DNA from: Hortaea werneckii
Lineage: Eukaryota; Ascomycota; Dothideomycetes; Mycosphaerellales; Teratosphaeriaceae
Reading direction: 5' to 3'
Length of the DNA stretch: 64,000 nt
Assembly (NCBI GenBank): GCA_037044905.1
Contig: JBAOKB010000020.1
Coordinates: 496,001 to 560,000, forward strand
Shown: positions 9,687-21,133 of the stretch, one piece after another
Position numbering within the stretch: position 1 is the stretch's first letter
Layout of the letters: each line of letters starts with the position of its first letter
Translations under genes and position numbers: made by a program
Notes under the pieces: generated by a model
Seen by the model: the letters and a program-made list of their open reading frames with translations, nothing else
The model's database searches: none
Told to the model about the DNA's origin: nothing

Positions 9687-11786
9687 ATGCTCCGCTTGTT
9701 GTCGCCGCCAGGATGCGGACGAAGCGCAACTCGCATTGTGAGGCTTCACTCTCCCACCTCTTCCCGCGCTGCTGGCAAGATCGAAGGACGACACTACACC
9801 AACAATGCGACCGATAGTCGAACATCACGTGCGAGTGCCTTCCTGCCTACACGACGAACCCCAGGTCCATCGCTTCGGTCGCCCATACCTGCACCGCCCC
9901 GCCGACTGCAATCCGGCTTCCAACCCGCCCGCCCTCCCTCCCCCGAATCGCTCGGCAAACCCTCCCAAGCCAAAGACTACCGCCGCACACGGAAATGGCT
10001 GCGCCGGGTCGTGCGCCTCTCAATCGCCCTCGCCATCCTCTACGCCATCGATACCCGGGTCTACGACGCCTGCCTGACCCGCAGCATCCGGACCTTCGCC
10101 ACCGGGCTGCTTATCGCGGTGGACTACAAGCTCAATTTCCGGCCGGATCCATGGATCGGCGACAGCGTAGCCGACGTACATACTCGCAGTGCCCAGCGCG
10201 TGTTCGATCTGCTCCGTGAGAATGGTGGGCTGTACCTCAAGATCGGCCAGGCTATCGCCATGCAGAGCGCCATCCTGCCACCGGAGTTCCAGAAGATGTT
10301 CGCGCGCATGTTTGACGATGCGCCGCAGAATGAGTGGCGCGAGGTGGAGAAGGTGATCCGTGAGGATTTCGGTGGGAAGAGTGTCGAGGACGTGTTTGGG
10401 GTCAGTTTCGACGGCGACACGACAAAAGGCATTATGGAGCGGTCTGCTCGTGCCTCGGCCAGTGTCGCTCAAGTCCACTGGGCTCGTCTGCAAGATGGTC
10501 GCGAAGTGGCGATCAAGGTCCAGAAGCGGGAGATTGCCCGCCAAGTCGGTTGGGATCTGTGGGCGTTCAGAGTCGTCACGCGAGTCTACACCTGGTGGTT
10601 TGACCTCCCTCTCTATCATCTAGTCCCATACATCTCGGAGCGTCTGATGCTGGAGACGGACTTCCAAAACGAAGCCAACAATTCGGCCAAGATGAAAGAC
10701 CTCATTGCATCGGAACCCCGACTACGAGGCCGTGTCTACATTCCACAGGTCTACCACGATATGTCAAGCAAACGCATCATGACCGCCGAATGGATCGAAG
10801 GCGTTCGGTTATGGGATAAAGAAAGCCTCACCAATTCCTGGCATGGCGGATGGAGAAAAGGCTCACCGGGCGCAGGCGGAAGACCTCTTGACCCACCACC
10901 ACCGAGCGTAACCACCAACATCCCCAGAAACCACCCCGACTCCGAAAAACTGAAACCCAACCGCAACTCCTGGCGCGGACCCGGCGGAAACGGCGGACTC
11001 GGACTCAGCCTCCGGCCGGTAATGCAAACCATGACCGACCTCTTCTCCGCGCAGATGTTCCTGTGGGGGATCGTACACTGCGACCCACACCCAGGCAACA
11101 TCTTCATCCGACGTCTCCCCTCGGGCAAACCCGAACTCGTCCTAATCGACCACGGGCTCTACATAACCATGACCCCCAAATTCCGGCACGAATACGCCCT
11201 CTTCTGGCGCAGCCTCATGACCTTCGACAACGCCACCATATCCCGCATCACAAAAGACGAATGGGGGATCTCCGCCCCAGACATCTTCGCGAGCGCCACG
11301 CTGATGAAACCCTACGAAGGCGGGGACGGCAAAACGCTCTCGGAGATAAAATCCATGTCACAAAAGGAACAACGGGTCCGCCAATTCGAAATGCAGCAAA
11401 AGATGCGGAAGGGAATCCGGGATATCCTCTCCCAGCAGGAGAAGTTCCCCCAAGAACTCATCTTCATCGGGCGCAACCTGCGGATCGTGCAAGGGAACAA
11501 CCAGTTCCTAGGATCCCCCATCAACAGAATAAAAATCACGGGGACCTGGGCATCGCGGGCGTTGGCCGAGGAACGGACGCATTCGGTCTGGGAGCGGTGG
11601 AGGGAGTATGGACGGCATGTGTTTTTCAGGGTCGTGTTGATCAGTACGGATGTGGTTTTCTGGTGGAGTAAAGTGAAGCAGGTCCTGGGGAGGGGGGGCG
11701 GGATGGATGATGATCTGGAGGAGAATATGCGGAAGATGGCGAGTGGGATGGGGGTCGAGTTGCAGCATGGCGTGTTTGATGGATAA
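9687..11786 (+). CDS. ABC1/ADCK-family mitochondrial atypical kinase-like protein
   Basis: UbiB/ABC1/ADCK protein-kinase-like protein, 699 residues, one exon. The open frame begins upstream without ATG; the first ATG is at 9687. The N-terminus is Arg/Ser-rich without acids, like a mitochondrial presequence, followed by a hydrophobic segment (LSIALAILYAI). Diagnostic ABC1 motifs are GGLYLKIGQ (KxGQ), the Ala-rich nucleotide loop ASASVAQVH, VAIKVQ (Lys), VHCDPHPGN (catalytic loop) and LIDHG (metal binding). The KxGQ region and the HxRxA segment before it resemble the ADCK1/ADCK5/yeast Mcp2 branch more than the COQ8 branch (judged by eye). A Gly/Pro-rich insert sits between the C-lobe helices and HCDPHPGN. 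Members act at the mitochondrial inner membrane in lipid and quinone homeostasis. Confidence 0.9.
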   Translation: MLRLLSPPGCGRSATRIVRLHSPTSSRAAGKIEGRHYTNNATDSRTSRASAFLPTRRTPGPSLRSPIPAPPRRLQSGFQPARPPSPESLGKPSQAKDYRRTRKWLRRVVRLSIALAILYAIDTRVYDACLTRSIRTFATGLLIAVDYKLNFRPDPWIGDSVADVHTRSAQRVFDLLRENGGLYLKIGQAIAMQSAILPPEFQKMFARMFDDAPQNEWREVEKVIREDFGGKSVEDVFGVSFDGDTTKGIMERSARASASVAQVHWARLQDGREVAIKVQKREIARQVGWDLWAFRVVTRVYTWWFDLPLYHLVPYISERLMLETDFQNEANNSAKMKDLIASEPRLRGRVYIPQVYHDMSSKRIMTAEWIEGVRLWDKESLTNSWHGGWRKGSPGAGGRPLDPPPPSVTTNIPRNHPDSEKLKPNRNSWRGPGGNGGLGLSLRPVMQTMTDLFSAQMFLWGIVHCDPHPGNIFIRRLPSGKPELVLIDHGLYITMTPKFRHEYALFWRSLMTFDNATISRITKDEWGISAPDIFASATLMKPYEGGDGKTLSEIKSMSQKEQRVRQFEMQQKMRKGIRDILSQQEKFPQELIFIGRNLRIVQGNNQFLGSPINRIKITGTWASRALAEERTHSVWERWREYGRHVFFRVVLISTDVVFWWSKVKQVLGRGGGMDDDLEENMRKMASGMGVELQHGVFDG

Positions 11787-12467
11787 GGGAAAGAAAGGGA
11801 AAGAATCCCCCCTCCCCCTCCTCTCTCTCTCTCGTGGATTTTATGATCATTATTAGACGGCCCCCTACAACTTATACTTTTTTATTTTTTATTTTACACT
11901 TTTCGTTCTAATAACTCTTCAAATCTTCAAAGTTTTCCAAACCCGATTTTTGGAGAAACAAAACATTTCTCTCCTTCTTTGATCGCAAAACCCCGCCCCG
12001 CCCTCCCCCCCCCGCGGAGTTCTAGTTCTTCTGCTATAGGTAGAGGGCAACCAAGAAAGGTTTAAGGACACCCTAACGAAAAAAAAAAGAAAAACGAAAA
12101 AAAAGAAGGAAAAGAAGAAGAAGAAGAAGAAGATAGATAGGATGTAGGGGGTAGTAAAGGGATTTCGAAACGTCCTTTAGGTAAAAGAAGAAAGAAGATT
12201 CCTCCTAACACCGCCTTAAATCCCCGTTTCCTTCTCTCCTCTCGCTCGGTTTTTAAGTCTTCTCGTTCTCTTCTATTCCCGTTAATTACTCGCGTTTAGT
12301 CTTCACGCCTTCTTATACCTTTAGTTTGTCTACTAAGGGTAATTGGGAGAGGGGAGAGGGGCGGAGAGGAACCGATACGAGAAATGCGTAGGGCGCTTTA
12401 GGGTAGCTAGAAAGAAAAGCTTGTACATAGATAGCTAAGGGTATATATCTTAGCAAAAAGAGGGACT

Positions 12468-12530
<63 letters not shown>

Positions 12531-13076
12531 AATCCCTAGCCTAGCTATAGCGTAAGGCAAAGGCGGTAGCGGGGGAAAAGGAAAACCCAGGCTCGAATTC
12601 CGTTTCTAATTTTCTAAAAGAGAAAAAAAAAAACCTAGGCTTTCGGAGGAAGGGGGGCGAAGAGACTAAGGCACCCTACCGATCCTATTCCTGTTCCGAA
12701 GGGGTAGAATTAAGAAAAACCCTGGGTATCTCTTCGTTCGCCCTCCTAATTCTCCCTCCCTCCCTCCCTCCTCTCCTATAACTCTATTATCTTCTACCCC
12801 AAATCCTCGGTAGTTCTTTGCCTCCCCTTCTCTCCCTTTTTTTTCCCCCCTCCCCTCAATCTATCCTCGTACATCCACATCTTGTTACCCTTTCCCCCAT
12901 TTTGCCCCCCGCTTCTCTCTCTTTCCCTTAAAAACAAATCCCACCTAATCCTTTCTTTCTTTCCCTACTTTTCTTTTCACGAGAAGCGAGCAGGTAGGAA
13001 GCAAGCGGATGCGAGGGTAACGGGACACACACAATACATCCCCCTTTTTTTTCTTTTCTTTTCTTTTCTTTTTTCT
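11787..13076. other. low-complexity, CpA/TpG-poor intergenic region
   Basis: Purine and pyrimidine tracts alternate. Between about 12060 and 12760 the dinucleotides CA and TG are rare while TA is common, the pattern left by RIP. No repeat partner is visible in the window. It contains the poly-G run and GAA/GATA microsatellite stretches. A plus-strand ORF at 12882-13277 is judged spurious. Confidence 0.5.
12469..12529. repeat. poly-G homopolymer, 61 nt
   Basis: An uninterrupted run of 61 G bases. It may be a real guanine tract or an assembly or sequencing artefact. Confidence 0.9.
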
Positions 13077-15559
13077 TTACGTCCGCGGCCGGATAGGCAG
13101 GAAATTCCCCACGATAAGTGCCGGTCTAGCGCAAGAAAAACAAGGATTCTATTAGCCTATGCATCTCCAAATGTCAAGGGGGGAGTTAAAAGCCAAAAAG
13201 AAAAAAGAGGGCAAGGGAAGAAAAAAAAAAGAAAGAAAAGAAAGAAAGAGAGAAAGAGAAAGACTCACATATTATGATTATCCCGCCGAATAGTGAAGGA
13301 GAAGCAGCATTTCTTCGTCCTTACCGTTGCGGGCCCACCAGCACCACCACCACCACCACCACCACTCACGTTCCCAGCACTACTATTCCCAGCACTCCCA
13401 CTAGTCCCGCCAGCCTGGTTCCCACCTGTAGCAGGTGGCCCGGAGTCGGAAGCTTCTTTCCCTTTACTGTTGCTGTTGCTGTTGCTGTTGCCGCTGGTGT
13501 CCTGAAGATGGTTACCGGTTTTGTTGCTATTGGTGTGGACAGGAGCCTTATTAGCCAAGGGCGAGGAAGAGGAATTCTTCCCTGGGACCTCAGTCGCCGT
13601 GGTCGAAGTCCGGGAATCCTCCGGCTTTCCCTGCTGCTGCCCATGCTGACCTTGCTGACCATGCTGCTGAAAACTCCCTTCCCTCCTCGCACCCGCACTC
13701 CCACTCCCACTCTCACTCACACCGCCACCCTCCCCCTCCACCCTCCCATCCCCCGGAACCTTGACCGAACAACTCGTCAAAATCGCCTTCTGGCTCCCAT
13801 CAAAAGCAATCGCGCCAAACTTCTCCCAATAACTCACCAGACTCTCTTCCTCCAGCACCTCATGAATCGCGAGTCGCCCATCCCTTAAACTCTCCATGCC
13901 CACCCCAATCAACTCGGCCATTTCCCTATTCCCGCGAAAAATCTCCCCCGTCCGACGCCAACAGCACGCCGGGATCGCCATACTCGCGAACACGCGATCG
14001 TACTCCATCAGGGACCGCTCGAACCACATTTCCACGAGGACGAGTTGCATATCGGTGAGTTCCTGCATGGCCTCGCGGAATTTGGGCCGGAAACGCGAAA
14101 GTTGGGAGAGGATGCGGCGTTGGCTGGAGGGGAGCAAGTGGCGGGACATGTAGGATTGCAGGCGGGCGTAGCCACGGACGTAGTTGAAGGGTTTCAGCAT
14201 GCCGGCGTCGTATTTGGCGCGGAGGAGCTTGTGCAGGCGGTCGGAGGCGGAGGTGAGTCCCGCGGGGTCGGCGGCCGTGAGGAAGTAGTTGTTGCGGGCT
14301 TTGTTGGGGTCGGTGGAGGTGGTGGATGGTTCGCCGGGTTTGGGGGGTGGGGGTTGGAGGGGTTGGGGTTGTTGAGGGGGATGGTGAGAATGTTGTTGAT
14401 GATGTTGGGTGGGTTGATTTGAGGGATGGAGTGGTTGTTGTTGGTGTGGAGATTGTTGGAGATGTTGTGGTTGAATGTGGTGTTGTTGTTGAGATGGAGG
14501 CCGGTTCTGAGGTTGAGGTTGAGGTTGTTGATTTGGAGTCTGTTGGCCGAAATTTTGGCTGAGAGCATTGATACTGCTGGTGCTTAGAAGAGGGTCGTTA
14601 AAGAGGGTTTGGGCTTCGTCGGTCGAATACATGGCTCCATCGTCCAGTAAGGAAGAAGATAGAAAGTCGTTGAGCAGATTATACTCATTCGTCACTTCCG
14701 ATGTGTTGAACATGTAATTCGGATGTAGATGATGCATATCTTGGAATTGGTTCCAGCTATTGTTGTTGTTGTTCCCGTTGTTATTCCAATCGAAGTTGTT
14801 CATCTGCAGATTGGCCGGGTTGGTGGTTTGTGGAGCTCCGCTCGCCATACTCGCAGCAGGAGGAGGTGGAGGAGGCGGTTGCTGGCGATGCAATTGCGCA
14901 GGCGACAGCTGATCCGGCTGTGGTAGACCCTGCTGTCCAGCTGTTACTGGATTGCCCGTCCCATTGATGCCATTCCCACCAGGCATCCCGCCCGCACCTT
15001 GGCCTGGAAATTGCATGCCGGGCCCTGCAGCACCACCGACCCCTCCATCCATCTGCGCTCCCATCATTCCACCCCCGCTCCTCTCCGGTTCCTCTGTTGG
15101 GGCTGGCGCAATGGCAACGCCACCAACATCCGCTCCCGACACCGCACCGCCATCGCTCTTGGTCCGTTTTGGGCCCTCGCGCGGCTCATCATGACACAGG
15201 TGACCAATATCTCGCTTCACACATCGGGTGCATGGCCGTTCCAGGTCGCATGTCATGTGGGAGCGGCGACAGTAGACGCAGGCATGGTTGACCTTGCGAC
15301 GTTTCTGCTTCTTGCTGTTGTTGCCATTGGCGGCGTCGGTTTCGGCAGCAGTCTCGGAGGGTTTGCGCTTGGTGGGCGAGGGTTGATTGGCGGGGGGCTG
15401 GGGTGGTTGTGGTGGATGGTGGGCGGAAGGGTGTTGGGAGTGGGCGTGCATGGCGGGGGAGTGGCCGTTCGGGGCGGTGTTGTCGTGGGGGCGGTCGGTC
15501 GCGGCCGGTGTTAGCTGGTGCGAAGACATGCCGGGACGACTTCCATTGAGATGGTGCAA
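13077..15559 (-). CDS. Zn2Cys6 transcription factor with PAS-like domain, AcuM/RDS2 (ERT1/AcuK superfamily) type
   Basis: Nuclear regulator of the family controlling gluconeogenesis and use of non-fermentable carbon. Two exons, 15559-13269 and 13125-13077, join to 779 residues. The short last exon restores the conserved end NIPALIVGNFLPI, which the first exon alone lacks. The zinc cluster is ACVYCRRSHMTCD..CTRCVKRDIGHLC near residues 92-120. A long disordered Gln/Pro/His-rich middle follows. The PAS-containing part starts at KPFNYVRGYARL and includes CCWRRTGEIFRGN and LTSCSVK. About 130 Gly/Ser/Asn-rich residues are inserted before the final strand FTIRRDN. The start ATG at 15559 is the first in frame; an upstream exon is possible. 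Assignment to AcuM/RDS2 rather than AcuK/ERT1 rests on my memory of the zinc-cluster pattern. Confidence 0.88.
13126..13268 (-). other. 143-nt terminal intron of the AcuM/RDS2-like gene
   Basis: The donor GTGAGT follows codon bases AT, and the acceptor is GCTAG before ACCGGC. Splicing yields an Ile codon and joins RRDNH-N-I to PALIVGNF. The intron contains a long pyrimidine tract on the coding strand. Confidence 0.85.
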
Positions 15560-15795
15560 TGCGATGCGAGAGACGGCGAGGTGCGTGGGAAGGGAAGTGG
15601 GGTAGGAGGTAGGTGCTGGATCTCGAACTCCGACGACCGATCCCGGCGCGTTTCAATCGTGCCAGTGGACTGGGTGCGATGGAGAGAATCAGGCAGGCGC
15701 AAGTCTACATGGATTACAGAGAGAGAGAATGAGGGAGGGGCGCACGAATGAGACGGAGCAAGAGCTGTACAGGAGCTGTGTCTCGTCCACTAACT
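15560..15795. promoter_or_regulatory. remaining 5' flank of the AcuM/RDS2-like gene
   Basis: Only 236 bp of ordinary-composition DNA separates the start codon from the edge of the RIPped transposon nest at 15796. Confidence 0.45.
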
Positions 15796-15818
15796 ATACT
15801 AGTAGTAAACTATTATTG

Positions 15819-15970
15819 TCGAAAATAATCGTGTCGCATAGCCGAAATTCCCCCTATGTGCTAAAGTTTAGTAACGCGCTAGAACGCGCTTAATACTATT
15901 ACTACTACTTAATTAATTTAAAGCTAAAAAATTAGTAGTAAATTACTATATAGCTAATTTTAAGGTATTA
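15819..15970 (+). repeat. left inverted terminal repeat of element C
   Basis: The outer 33 bases (15819-15851) are an exact reverse complement of 33062-33094. An inner block of 54 bases (15917-15970) is an exact reverse complement of 32945-32998. The stretch between the blocks is diverged. Confidence 0.85.
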
Positions 15971-18161
15971 TTCGAAGAGGCTAGTTATTATAGCGCTTTT
16001 ATTATTAAGATAAGGCTAGAGGCTTAGTAGTATAAGGCCTCTAGAGCCTTTTAAGAGAGCTAATTACTAATACTAGTACCTTTAATAAAGCGCCTTTGTT
16101 GTTAGTAGCCGCATTATTTACTATAAGTACCTTCGCTACTACTAGTATCCTCTTTATTATAGCGATAGTAGTAGCGCTCGCCCTTAGATCCCCTTATTAA
16201 GTTTAAACCTTCTAAGGATAGAGCTTAGTCGCCTCTCTTTAAGTAGTAGTAAGAGAATCTATAGCTAGAGGATTAGTAAGAGGAGGATCTATAGCTAAAG
16301 GATTAGTAAGAGGAGAAGGATAAAGAGGTAGTACTTAAGCGGATTATACTATATAGTTAGATCTAAGCTAGATATAAGAGTAAAACTAACTACTATCGAG
16401 AGCTTTATTAATTAAGTAGTACCTATAATCTTTTCTTAAGTAGTAGATTAATAGCTATTTTAAATATACTAGAGGGCTTTAGTATTAACTATACTATAGT
16501 AGAGGTAACTAGTAAAGATATTCTAAGGACTCGAGCTTTAAAAATTAATATTAATACCTCTTAAGACTTTAAAGATATAGTTTAGCTATATCTACTAGAC
16601 TAGTAGCGCGAAAAAGGCATCCTTAACTTTAAGGTATTATTAATTTTCTAGTTCGAAAAGGATCTAGTCTATAATAAAGATATTATAGATAGCTAAAGGC
16701 TTAGTACCTTATAAGGGGGTCGTATTAGTAGTTAAGCTAGTCGTTAGTTGCTAGCGCCTATAATATAGCGTTAGACTATAATATAGTATTAAGAGGCTAG
16801 TATTAAGGATTAACTAGCTTAGCTTAAAGGTAATAGATTAATACTTGCTTAAAAAGGCGTATTACTTTAAAAGCGCTAGCCTTACTAAATATAGGCCTAC
16901 TATAACTACTATTTAGGGGAAAATAAAGGCTATTACTTCTAGCTAGCTACTAACAGTTTAGATAACTACTATCTACTCTCTAACAAGCTCGTAAAGTAAT
17001 AGGCTCGTAAGTAGGACTCTAGAGTATATAATTAAGAGATACTATTACTTATAGTACTTAACCTACTAGTTAAAGCTCGAGAGCGCCTAAACGCTAAGCG
17101 TTACCTATAGCCTATTATATCTAACTACTAGTCGTTTAATTAAGTACTAATTAATCTCTACTAGGTATTTAGTAATAGTAAGGTCCCTATATAGCTTAAA
17201 CTAGGTAGAGGTAACTAAGAGGTAGAAGTAGAGGTAGAGCTAAAGGGGGAGGGTAAGAGTAAGCGTAAACTAGTAGCTAAGGGTAATCTATCTTTATTAT
17301 AGCCTAATACCCCTACTACCTCGTAAGAGCTCGCTTTTTTCTTTTGTTAGTAGCTTAAGAGGCCGAGTAATAGACCGCGTAAAGAGGAGTTTATTTATAA
17401 GGCCTATAAGAGCCTATAGACTAAGGGCTTTAACCTCGCTAGTACTAAGGCTTTAAATTAAGAGACCTAGAGGTCGCTAGGGTTATAGCTTAGCCTATAT
17501 AATCGCTTAAAAGCTATAATCTTAAAGTAGAAGGTTAAAGGGAAACTATATACTAAGCCGTATATATTATATAGAGAGAGAGAGTTTTTCTTCTAGTAGT
17601 TAGTTAAAGTTAGTCGACGAGGTATAATAGAGGTATAGTTAAGGTAGAAAGTAGTTTAAAGCTGTTACCGCTAATAGCGCTAGATAACTTTATAGTCGAA
17701 TATCTTTATAAATACTATACTAATTCTTTTGCTAAAAGCTATAAATAAAACTATAAAATATCCTCTTTTGCTCTATTACTTTATAGTTAAATAAAATATA
17801 TATTATTATTACTTACTTACGTTAGCTTTCTAACATGTCTATTAAAGCGGATATTAAACACTAAAGCCTTTAGCGTGTCTCTCGCTACCTAATCCTAAAA
17901 TGTAGAGTAGCTAATCTAAGCCTCTAAAAATAACTTAAAGTAGGGCTATACTATATATAAGCTTTCTTAGCGCGGACTAGTATATATATATATAAACTAC
18001 CTACTCTACCTCTTTAAAGTAACAACTATACTCTCTTTTCTACCTTATATGTATACCCGCTATAGCTATAATATTCTAAGCAATCTATACCGATAAACTA
18101 CTATATACCTACTAAAAGATAGTTATAGAATATGCTATATTCCTCTTTATAGGACCCTATA

Positions 18162-18552
18162 TATTACAAACACAAGAAGTAATTAGGTAACAAGCGAAGG
18201 AATAGCAAGACAGAACCTATTAGATAGTTACGTAATAGAGTACAAAGCATCGCACGTAATAGAGCGCTCTCTATAATCTCTAATAGAGCGCTCTCTACTA
18301 ATCTCTTAATCTCTCGAGAGATTATAATAAAGTAATAGAGTATGTTATATAAAGGCACAAATCTCGTATGTATATAGTTAGATAGGATTTCCTCGTAGAT
18401 AGAGATTTATGTTTAACTTATTATTCTAACTTACTAATTAGAAATAAGTAACATCTTATCTTTATACCTTCTACTTAATACTCCTCTCCGCTAAAGACTA
18501 AACTTACGTAACCTTAGATTACTTAATCCTATCTATAAGATAGGTTATAGCA
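18162..18552 (+). repeat. 5' LTR of element B (391 bp)
   Basis: It begins TATTACAAAC (decayed TGTTACGAAC) and ends TATAGCA. It is the same length as the 3' copy. Confidence 0.92.
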
Positions 18553-18676
18553 ACTTTAAATACCCTTAAGGATAAGTTAATTAAGTAGGACTACGGGGAT
18601 ACCTACCCTAAGTAAAGTTAGTAGTTCGACTAACTATAATAGGAATAAGAACGACAGGGCATCTAAGGTAGCTAAG

Positions 18677-19078
18677 TGTTACGAACACGGTCACGGGACG
18701 CTCGAACCCGAAGCGATTGGCCAGTAAGGACTGGAGCAAGGAAAGGTCACGTGATCAGTATGCAGGAGAGCGCTGCCTTGGCAGGCGAACCACTGCATAT
18801 ATGCAAGAGGCCGACCGGTCGACGAGCGACCCGGCGACCTTGGAGCGCCGGACCGCTGAGCGACCCAGCGAACTATTGCATGAAGACACGAATCTCTTAT
18901 GTATATAACTAGGCATGTTTCTCGTTAGGAGTTCGTGTGTTCAACTCATGTTGCAATCCGACTGTTAGGTAGAGAACCAACAGCCTTGTCACAATCAGTT
19001 ATCCCACAACCCAGTTGTCTTGACACATCTGTTCCAACGAGCTCTAAATCCGTGACACTACTTCGTAGGGTCGCAACA
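18677..19078 (+). repeat. 5' LTR of element A (402 bp)
   Basis: It starts TGTTACGAAC and ends CGCAACA. A TATA-like TATGTATATAA lies at about 18897-18908. It differs from the 3' copy only at 18722 (C) and 18990 (C). Confidence 0.96.
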
Positions 19079-19092
19079 CTTTGAACACCCTC
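19079..19092 (+). promoter_or_regulatory. putative primer-binding site of element A (self-priming type)
   Basis: The sequence directly after the LTR lacks the TGG expected for tRNA priming. TTGAACAC at this site is complementary to GTGTTCAA at about 18936-18943, near the predicted 5' end of the transcript, as in Tf1-like self-priming. Confidence 0.4.
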
Positions 19093-19117
19093 AAGGAACT
19101 TTGTACCTCAGACAACA

Positions 19118-21133
19118 ATGGCTCCATCCGAGAACCGAGACACTAGCGTTCAGCAGCGTACCAACGACAACAATATCAAAGTCGCCAAACCGGACTACTA
19201 CTATGGCGATCGATCGAAGCTTGACGATTGGCTGAACCAAATGGCACTTTACTTTCGTTTCGAAAATATTACTCAGGACCCCAAGAAGACTCTACTTGCA
19301 TCCTCTTATCTTAGGGGACAAGTCCAACAATGGATTCGACCCAGACTGCACGAAGTCTTGCACCAGAACATCGACACCGAAGGAATCTTCAACAGCTGGG
19401 ACAACTATGTCAAAGCCATTCGAAACATTTATGGGTTGAGTAACGAAAAACAAGTCGCCATCCGAGTCATCCAACACCTGAAACAGAAGACGTCTACTTC
19501 GCAATACACCGCCAAGTTCAGGGAGTATTTAGGCAAGACTGGTTGGGATGACCAAGCCTTACTCACTATGTATTACACTGGACTCAAGGACGACGTCAAG
19601 GATGAACTCATGCGCTCAGGTGCATCTCACGACACTCTCGAACTGATGATTCAAGATGCTATCGAAATTGACGATAGGCTTTACGAGAGAAAGATGGAAA
19701 AACGCCACAATGGACAGTATCGCGGACGATCTGGCTACAACTCTACCAGCTGGACTGGAGGGTCTCGTCGCGATCCTGATGCCATGGAATTGGATATCAT
19801 CCAACGCAAGCCGAAAGGAAAAGGCATGCACGGAGCCAAGGGTAAAGGGAAGTTCCAAGGGAACAGCAACAGAGGAAAGAAACGAGAAGGACCGGAGTGC
19901 TACAATTGCCACAAGATAGGGCATTACGCACGAGATTGCCGCGGACGAAAGGTGCGACCGCAGGAGCAACTCAACATGATGCTAGTAAAGGAACCCATCG
20001 ACGAAGCAAACGATGGACGAGGCGCCTACGATGTATCAAAACTCGTTGAGGAACCAAAGACGGAACCAGACCATAAGGCTGTGCATTGGACGGGTTGCTA
20101 CGACGACCATTGCAAGACCCACGAATCAGACAAGCAAGCAAGTGGTCACTATCCCAAGAAGCCACGCAAGGCTAGGATGGAATTCAACGTGATGATACGA
20201 GGCCAGCCGCTACAGCAGATGAGAGACTTAGGAAATTCCCAGAGAGGAAGGTCTCCACCACCATTCAATTGGGAGGACGCAACTCTGCAAGAAAACACAC
20301 CCCCTGAGCAGGAAGAAGAACTGCTAGAGGAAGAAGAATCTCCACAAAATAACGACCCCGAACCGGAACTTACGGGACCAAACCTGGAACAACTACAAAT
20401 GATAGCGCAGACGATAGCAGCGCAGGACGGTAGTTCATCAGAGGAAGAATATACAGATGACGAAGAGCCAGACGACCTTGAAATATCGACATTCACCATT
20501 TAAGGATCTGAACCCATCAAAAGGATAATGATCTTTATCATGCATCAACTCGAGACTGTATTCCCCAAGATCCAAGGGAAACGACGACTTCACCCGATCG
20601 AGTTCGACAACATGCTCAACCGAATTAGAGCAATGTTCTGGAACTATCGACTTGTCAACGTCGATTACGATGCAGCAGCATACGTGCAAGAACGACCACC
20701 GATTGGAAGCACATTCCAACCTGATGGAAGCTATGTAACGCCCGATGGAATCCACATTCCCAGAAGCGTTAGAGAACGAATCCAGATCATTAAGGCACGA
20801 CTTCATGAACTACACCGAATCCAGGAAGCTTATCAAGAAGACCTCATATCGTTGGAGGCAATGCGACACAAGTTGACCGAGTCCACGAAGCAATGGGAAC
20901 TAAAGCCCATAGGACCACCAGTGCAACTACCAATATGGAGAAACATGATACTAGGGCACGTCAAAGCCACTGTCAAAGGACAAATTAAGGTATTAGTGAC
21001 ACAAGGAAAGGTTATCCTAGGCCCACGACATGGACCCCTTGATTGGGAGATCTGTCTCGAAGACGCCAACTCGCCAGGATACTATTCAAAAAACGAAGGA
21101 TCCCTGCCGACAGGAGCAGTCGCCAGGAAGTAA
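19118..21133 (+). pseudogene. gag of element A, with one in-frame stop
   Basis: Capsid/nucleocapsid polyprotein. The first open part (461 codons) has a Ty3-type capsid region (KLDDWLNQMALYFRF onward) and a CCHC zinc knuckle CYNCHKIGHYARDC near residue 262. An acidic tail follows. A TAA at 20501-20503 is followed, in the same frame, by 201 more open codons ending at 21133. That stop fits CAA to TAA in CpA context, so gag was probably one frame of about 670 codons reaching the frameshift site. Confidence 0.85.

Noticed and set aside
12882..13277. Plus-strand ORF of 131 codons
   Set aside because: Lys/Arg- and Phe/Pro-rich low-complexity translation of purine/pyrimidine tracts. It overlaps the antisense terminal exon of the AcuM/RDS2-like gene.
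18676..18912. ORFs of about 78 codons in each A-family LTR (also 25068-25307 and 30667-30903)
   Set aside because: They repeat because the LTR repeats; no ATG-anchored, domain-bearing protein.
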